Shown in pieces: positions 49,652 through 54,047 of a stretch of 54,047 nucleotides of DNA. Where the stretch lies: positions 1,536 through 55,582 of the forward strand of contig PDIP01000261.1 in NCBI GenBank assembly GCA_002811645.1, in the 5' to 3' direction. Numbering within the stretch: position 1 is the stretch's first letter; the number at the start of each line of letters is the position of its first letter. The translations under genes were made by a program, and so were the position numbers. The notes beneath the pieces were generated by a model. That model did no database searches. It was not told the DNA's origin and saw only the letters and a program-made list of their open reading frames with translations. Source of the DNA: Corallochytrium limacisporum. Taxonomy: Eukaryota; Opisthokonta.

Positions 49652-50248
49652 ATGTCCTTGAGTTCTTCTACCGACCGTAACGCTACTGGTGCAGAAGTGA
49701 AGCGCGCACATCCCTCTCGGACTGTGCTGGTACGCCCAGTCACTGTTGCGAAGAACAAATCCGCTAGAGACTCAATAGTGGACACACACCCGCGGACCCT
49801 CAGCACGAGTAGCAGCAGGCACTGTGGCCGAATGAGAATCAAATCGCAAACTGTACACAATCCAGCCGCAGCGCGTGTACCCAGCACACAATCCACAGCG
49901 GTTCTATCGTCTTCATTAGACGATATCTGCCAATTGACAGTGAAGAACCAGCGCGACACCGAGCTTGAATGGATGGAACGTCGATTCCGGGAACGAAATC
50001 CGGGCCTCCAGAACGGAATAGCGAACAGGAGCCGTTCTTTCGGCGTCTTGGAGGCGAACGGTCCGAGCATGGTAGGAAAGATTCAAAATGCAGTTAAGTA
50101 TCAGGAAGGACTGCGGTCCAGGCAACATGGACAAGGGGCGGATAGTATGGCTCTGTCGCTGTATAAAGATCCTTTTACTGGCACAGATCTAAAGGCGATG
50201 ATCAGGCCCAAATTACTGGCGAAAGGACTCATCGGTCCCCTGGAATGA
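49652..50248 (+). CDS. Hypothetical protein, 198 residues
   Basis: I do not recognise this protein. The frame is 198 codons, Ser/Arg-rich and probably disordered in the first 85 residues. A more ordered part follows: LDDICQLTVKNQRDTELEWMERR, RSFGVLEANGPSMVGKIQNAVKY and the C-terminal DPFTGTDLKAMIRPKLLAKG. No membrane segment or signal peptide. It is co-oriented with the flavoprotein gene and tail-to-tail with the coiled-coil gene, 179 bp apart. This spacing is typical of real tail-to-tail pairs in this window, and together with the ordered C-terminus it supports coding. There is no domain-level evidence. Confidence 0.5.
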   Translation: MSLSSSTDRNATGAEVKRAHPSRTVLVRPVTVAKNKSARDSIVDTHPRTLSTSSSRHCGRMRIKSQTVHNPAAARVPSTQSTAVLSSSLDDICQLTVKNQRDTELEWMERRFRERNPGLQNGIANRSRSFGVLEANGPSMVGKIQNAVKYQEGLRSRQHGQGADSMALSLYKDPFTGTDLKAMIRPKLLAKGLIGPLE

Positions 50249-50427
50249 ACAGACTACCAAATTAAAAGAATCTCAGAAGACCAAAGGCTCTGTCTGTGAA
50301 GGTATTGGGAGTTGGTTGGCCACAAACCTATCTCTATGTATTCATAATATAGAAGAACATATCGAAGTCCGTGAATTGGGTAAACAAGTGTTGTTCATAT
50401 GCGGCTTTGATTCAAAACTGTCTTGTT

Positions 50428-52737
50428 TCACAGAGCATTGAAGTGACGCAATTGCAGGCGCAGCTGACTGACCTCGCGCCCAATGTCTTCCAATCGCCGC
50501 TCCATTGAAGCCTTCTCATCACGCTCTCTACGGCTACGGCCGTGGCCTGGTGGCATCTTGGCGTACAGTGCATTCAGCGTGTCTCGCTCTTGGCACAGAG
50601 CTGTGAGGCGGCCATTGATCCGCGCAGTGATAGCTAGGACGTCCTTGATGTTTCCCTCCGTGAGTTCCACGGCCGGGAGCACTGTCTCGCGGGCCACCTG
50701 GCGCAGTGTCTGTTGACTCGACGACGACATGCTACCGTAGGACGGGGCTGGGACGAGCGGAGCGGTACGTTCCCCACTGCCCATGCCAGCAGACCCAGCG
50801 GCGCTCGCACCTGCGGGATTAGCTGGCGTCACTGCAGCGAGGCGTGACCGTTCGGAGGGCAGCGCCTGGTCAGCAGCCGCACGGTAAGTTGTCATGCGCT
50901 GAATGTTTGGTTTAACTGCAGTACCATCAGTGTTTGCAGCAGCGATTGCTGAGCTTGGAGAGTCCTGAGTCGGCGGCCAATGTGAGTAATTCGCCGAGAG
51001 CGGCTCATAGCCGACTGTCAGATCCGACCGCAGTGTTGCGTTCTCGGCCCGGAGAGTGCGGTTCTCTTCGTCGAGGACTCGAAGCTGTGTTCGCAGAGAG
51101 TCGACAGCCGTCACGGTTGCCTTCTCGCGCTCTTCGGCACTGCGAGCGGACTCCTGGAGCTGGGTCACGCGATCTCGGAGCGCTTCTATTACAAAGTCTT
51201 TCTCGCGCAGGTCCCTCTCTGCTCGCGTCCTGGCCGCATTCTCGCGCTGGCTCAGTTCCGCAACCTTAACCTTGAGCGCATCATGGGTCTCATCAAGTTC
51301 GGCACGCAATTTGATCACCTCTCGGCGTAAGAGGTCGTTTTCATCAATGATCTGCCTTGCAAGGATGTTCTCCTGGTTGCGCTGCTTTCGCAGGCCTTGT
51401 TCACAGTCGCGAATCTGCTGTTCCGTGCGCTTGGCCTCGGTCAGGGCGTCACGCAGACTAATGGCCTGCTCCCGGAGCAAACTGATGACTTCCTCGTGTT
51501 TTTTGGAATGTCTACGCAGCTGTATACATTCGTGCCTCTTTTCTTCAAGCAACAGAGACAGAGAGTGGATTTGTGATTTCAATTCGGTCACAGCGGCCTC
51601 GGGGTCGTGGCTCGGGTCCACTGCAACTCCCTCTGGCTTTACAGAGGCCGAATTCGGCGAGGTGGAAGGTATCGGAAGTCCATGATTCTGTGCCCGTTCT
51701 CGAGCGATCGCCTCCCGCTCAACAGCAAGTTGCCGTTGTGCATCAGCCAGTTCCCTACGCAACTCCTGCCGTTCACGCTCGTAAAAATTTCGCACGTCGG
51801 CGAGATGCTGTGCGTGCTGGCTGCGCTCCTGCTGAAGAGCGTGATGGTTGCCCTTGGTTTCTCCAGAGATCATGGCAGTGGCGTTAGGGCTGCCAGACAG
51901 TTGGCGTATTGCTGAATCTGGCAAACTCCCGGGCGGTGGCGGTGGGGTATGTTCGATCGCCACCGCCGGTGAATTCAGTTGCTGATCAGCGCTCAAATTC
52001 TCGACCGCCACAGTCGGGATAAGCAGATCGGACTCATTTGGAGGTAGAGGAATACTCTCGGTCTCAACCTCCAATTCGTCTTCTATGTCGTCCTTGCCCT
52101 CTGCGGGACTAAACTCTGGCGTGCACTGCTGGTCTTCGGCTTGCTCTGGAGTATTCTGTGGCCCAACCTCTTGCTCTGGAGTGGCCAACCGGTCTACTTC
52201 CTGCTCTGGTGTGCCCTGCCTCTCTACCTCTTGTTTTGGAGTGCCCTTCTGCTCTAGATCCGATGCTGGCGTGCTTGGCTCCTCATCTGCATCGTCCTCG
52301 TCGGAATGGGTCACGGGCAGCTGCTTGCTTCGAGGAGACTCTGCCCAGGTCTTGCGGTGCCCGCTGGCGGCGAGGGCAGCGGTCTTAGCAATGGGAGAGG
52401 GACTGACAGTCTGTAGGCTGGGCTTTTGCATGGAACGCTGCCACTGGTCATCGATTGTACGGTTGACAAAATCCTGCAGAGGTGTACCGAATTGACGTAG
52501 CGGAGTTTCCGGAGGCGTACCCATCTGGCTTTCATCGAGTTTACCGCTGACATTTCTCATGGGAGAACCCATCTCTACGCACTCATTTTCCTTTGACGCC
52601 ATTTTGAAAAGATGACGGCCCACTGAAGCATCTAAACTTCTTTGCAGCCGTTCCTTCTGGATATACTTTAGATGTCCGTGGCCACTTTTTCTCGAATTGC
52701 AAGTATTGAAATTCTGCCAATGGCCAGAAGGATCCAT
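50428..52737 (-). CDS. Long coiled-coil protein with Thr-Pro decapeptide repeats
   Basis: This frame of 769 codons has ATGs at 52737 and 52602 (MASKENECVEM). The latter has the better context (tcaaaATGg). The first 200 residues are rich in Ser/Thr-Pro sites. Five units of ten residues each contain a TP pair (Thr166, 176, 186, 196, 206). A disordered acidic part (210-290) follows. From about 295 to 590 the protein is heavily charged coiled coil (FYERERQELRRELADAQRQL; DENDLLRREVIKLRAELDE; LDEENRTLRAENATLRSDL). A Ser/Ala-rich linker precedes a compact C-terminal helical end (about 690-769, NGRLTALCQERDTLNAL, then RRLEDIGREVSQLRLQLRHF). A cytoskeletal, centrosomal or spindle-pole scaffold regulated by proline-directed kinases is likely. 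I do not assign a named family. Confidence 0.7.
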   Translation of the reverse strand: MDPSGHWQNFNTCNSRKSGHGHLKYIQKERLQRSLDASVGRHLFKMASKENECVEMGSPMRNVSGKLDESQMGTPPETPLRQFGTPLQDFVNRTIDDQWQRSMQKPSLQTVSPSPIAKTAALAASGHRKTWAESPRSKQLPVTHSDEDDADEEPSTPASDLEQKGTPKQEVERQGTPEQEVDRLATPEQEVGPQNTPEQAEDQQCTPEFSPAEGKDDIEDELEVETESIPLPPNESDLLIPTVAVENLSADQQLNSPAVAIEHTPPPPPGSLPDSAIRQLSGSPNATAMISGETKGNHHALQQERSQHAQHLADVRNFYERERQELRRELADAQRQLAVEREAIARERAQNHGLPIPSTSPNSASVKPEGVAVDPSHDPEAAVTELKSQIHSLSLLLEEKRHECIQLRRHSKKHEEVISLLREQAISLRDALTEAKRTEQQIRDCEQGLRKQRNQENILARQIIDENDLLRREVIKLRAELDETHDALKVKVAELSQRENAARTRAERDLREKDFVIEALRDRVTQLQESARSAEEREKATVTAVDSLRTQLRVLDEENRTLRAENATLRSDLTVGYEPLSANYSHWPPTQDSPSSAIAAANTDGTAVKPNIQRMTTYRAAADQALPSERSRLAAVTPANPAGASAAGSAGMGSGERTAPLVPAPSYGSMSSSSQQTLRQVARETVLPAVELTEGNIKDVLAITARINGRLTALCQERDTLNALYAKMPPGHGRSRRERDEKASMERRLEDIGREVSQLRLQLRHFNAL
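52110..52249 (-). repeat. 30-bp tandem repeat inside the coiled-coil gene
   Basis: The segment encodes about four and a half units of ten residues centred on TPEQEV (GTPKQEVERQ, GTPEQEVDRL, ATPEQEVGPQ, NTPEQAEDQQ, CTPEF). The unit length of 30 bp keeps the frame, so copy number can change without breaking the protein. Each unit offers one proline-directed kinase site. Confidence 0.8.
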
Positions 52738-53613
52738 TGAGAACTACCTGCGCCCCTGAATGTGATCATAAACTAACGGTAGCGCGGCCGAAAGAACCGA
52801 AACAGTGGCACTGAAACACGAAGTACATAGTCTCCCATCTACCGGCCCGTCCTTGCAAACCAACAGAGGGGGCCCGCTTCGAATGACCCACGTCCCCCGT
52901 TGGGCGCCAAAAATTCAGATCCGTGGACCCACCCCAAGCACCCACCCAAGCGGGAGTCCCCTTTTTCCCTCTGGCGGCCCCCCCTCCCGGGGGGGGGGGG
53001 CCGACGGGACGATGCTTGCGCGCGAGTGTTTCAGTATGTGCCGCTGCGGAGGGAAATTGACAACTCCGCGCCCCCTCCCCCCCTTCTCCGCTTCTGTCAA
53101 TTTTTTAGCGACACCTGGCGGGTGGAGACGGAGAGACTTACAGTTTTGCACAGTTGGCCAGGTACGCCACCCCCCCCCCCGGGGGGAGGGGAGGGGGAGA
53201 GGAGAGAGGCCCAAGTGAGAGAGAAAGGGAGCGGAAGAGCAGGAGAAAGGGAAAAACGGGAAAAAGTAGAGCCGTGAAAAGAGCCGGTCCTTGGGCTCTG
53301 TGTTTTCGCGCGCGATTTCTCTCACTATTTTCTACCACCCTCTGTCTCATAATATTAGACCGAATCTACTAACATTGATTTCATTCGAATCCAGACCGCA
53401 GTGGCGGGAAATTTTTTGCGCGTTCAAACTCAGCGTAGCCGACTCTATCCGTGATCCAATTCTCAGTCCAGTACACCTATTTATGTGTGATCTATCTCGA
53501 AATCTATGTTCATTTTGGACATGTTCGGGATCATCACAAGCCATCTCAAAAGTCTATGGACCGTTTTCTTGATTCGGGGCTAATTTGGGTACATGACCCC
53601 TTAAGCAAGCACT
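52738..53613. promoter_or_regulatory. Intergenic region with multiple G/C homopolymer runs
   Basis: This interval lies upstream of the coiled-coil gene and of the transposase frame. It is extremely GC-skewed between 52860 and 53250, with C7-T-C3 then G12 at 52978-53000, and C11 followed directly by G6 at 53170-53186. The string ccccctcccccccttctcc is near 53070. The part from about 53340 is AT-richer and may already belong to the transposon. A possible element end (cagtggcgggaaattttttg) starts at 53399. Confidence 0.45.
52978..53186. repeat. Cluster of long C and G runs
   Basis: Contains C7 at 52978-52984, G12 at 52989-53000, C11 at 53170-53180 and G6 at 53181-53186. The last two abut, giving a CCCCCC/GGGGGG palindrome. 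It is about 240-450 bp upstream of the coiled-coil gene's outer ATG. Confidence 0.85.
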
Positions 53614-54047
53614 ATGCCGAGTCTCACATTGCAGACCCCAAACGGGGCCGTTCAATCCAACATTAGAAAAGCACGAAGCAAAGATTTAAGTGAATCCAAG
53701 AAAGTCTGCATTATCAGTTATCTTAAGTCCGAAATGAGACACTACAGTGAACGAAACCATGATGAATTTGGAACTCCTTTAGCGGTGACTACGAAACTAC
53801 CACCTGGCATAACGGACGAAGTTGCAAAGAGAGCGAAGGTGTCCGCGAGATCTGTCCGACGGGTCTGGACAATATACAAGAAAGCGAAACAAGCCGATCC
53901 TGATTGCTCTACAGAAGACTTATTGGCTGGTAAGAAGCGGACAGGAAGGCGGCGGAAAGAAATATCTTTGACACCGTTGAAGAGCAATGGTACTCCACAT
54001 TCAGTTCGAGAAGCTGCCCGTATTCTGACGGAGCACAATCAGAGGAT
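53614..54047 (+). CDS. Tc1/mariner-like transposase, N-terminal part (runs off window)
   Basis: An ATG at 53614 opens a frame of at least 144 codons that is still open at the window edge. The first 50 residues are basic and polar. LSESKKVCIISYLKSE looks like the first helix of a transposase DNA-binding domain. Then PPGITDEVAKRAKVSARSVRRVW is a helix-turn-helix matching the 'vA..f.vs..tV.riW' signature of mariner/Tc1-type and related transposases. The Lys/Arg segment AGKKRTGRRRKEI corresponds to the GRP-like hinge, and SVREAARILTE begins the second HTH. The catalytic DDE/D part lies beyond the window, so I cannot say whether the copy is intact. No other copy was seen in the window. Confidence 0.6.
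   Translation, partial: MPSLTLQTPNGAVQSNIRKARSKDLSESKKVCIISYLKSEMRHYSERNHDEFGTPLAVTTKLPPGITDEVAKRAKVSARSVRRVWTIYKKAKQADPDCSTEDLLAGKKRTGRRRKEISLTPLKSNGTPHSVREAARILTEHNQR

Noticed and set aside
51056..51685. 209-codon plus-strand frame
   Set aside because: It is antisense to the coiled-coil gene. Its Ser/Arg-rich composition follows from the reverse of Glu/Arg-rich codons.

Overview
This window comes from a nuclear chromosome of an intron-poor, mitochondriate eukaryote. Nearly every recognisable gene is a single uninterrupted ATG-to-stop frame, including a 1353-codon phospholipase D. The products are eukaryotic: RUVBL1, an ACF1/Itc1-type ISWI subunit, LTV1, an ArfGAP, polyprenol reductase, SLC30A9, ECSIT, DNAJC11 and mitoribosomal mL41. 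There is no ribosome-binding-site or operon logic. ECSIT, the ZZ/EF-hand protein, the U-box/vWA/Vint protein and the PNPOx/reductase fusion would fit an early-branching fungus or another unicellular opisthokont-like lineage. The window alone does not fix the taxon.

Layout. 0-1.4 kb: a decayed kinesin motor gene. 1.7-11.3 kb: polyprenol reductase, histidine phosphatase, mitochondrial Zn transporter, ACF1-like remodeller subunit and ECSIT. 12.1-17.3 kb: membrane-anchored ZZ/EF-hand protein, RUVBL1 and nicotinamide-riboside kinase. 17.3-18.35 kb: a non-coding, hairpin-dense stretch. 18.4-27.3 kb: phospholipase D with an unusual zinc-knuckle N-terminus, mL41, SMAP-type ArfGAP and LTV1. 28.0-29.7 kb: a bacterial-looking GH13 enzyme. 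29.7-31.65 kb: gene-free, with a 24-bp minisatellite. 31.65-43.6 kb: U-box/vWA/Vint protein, SET protein, an unknown CxC/CxxC protein, crotonase, RidA, DNAJC11 and a DUF962/Mpo1-like protein. 45.0-52.7 kb: glutathione transferase, PNPOx-FNR fusion, an orphan 198-codon frame and a Thr-Pro-repeat coiled-coil protein. At the right edge a Tc1/mariner-like transposase gene begins and runs out of the window.

Organisation. Genes alternate strand so strongly that most are paired head-to-head or tail-to-tail. Tail-to-tail gaps are short (about 75-195 bp). Head-to-head gaps are long (about 500-2000 bp) and carry G/C homopolymer runs and CCCCTCCC-like tracts, which look like shared promoter elements. 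Four genes serve mitochondria (SLC30A9, ECSIT, mL41, DNAJC11), and two act in chromatin remodelling (ACF1-like, RUVBL1). Several enzymes look bacterial in type (GH13, crotonase, RidA), but they share the intronless style of their neighbours. The stretches most worth pursuing are the zinc-knuckle phospholipase D, the hairpin-rich block near 17.3-17.7 kb, the perfect palindromes in promoter regions, and a possible 30-nt micro-intron small gene near 44.75 kb.
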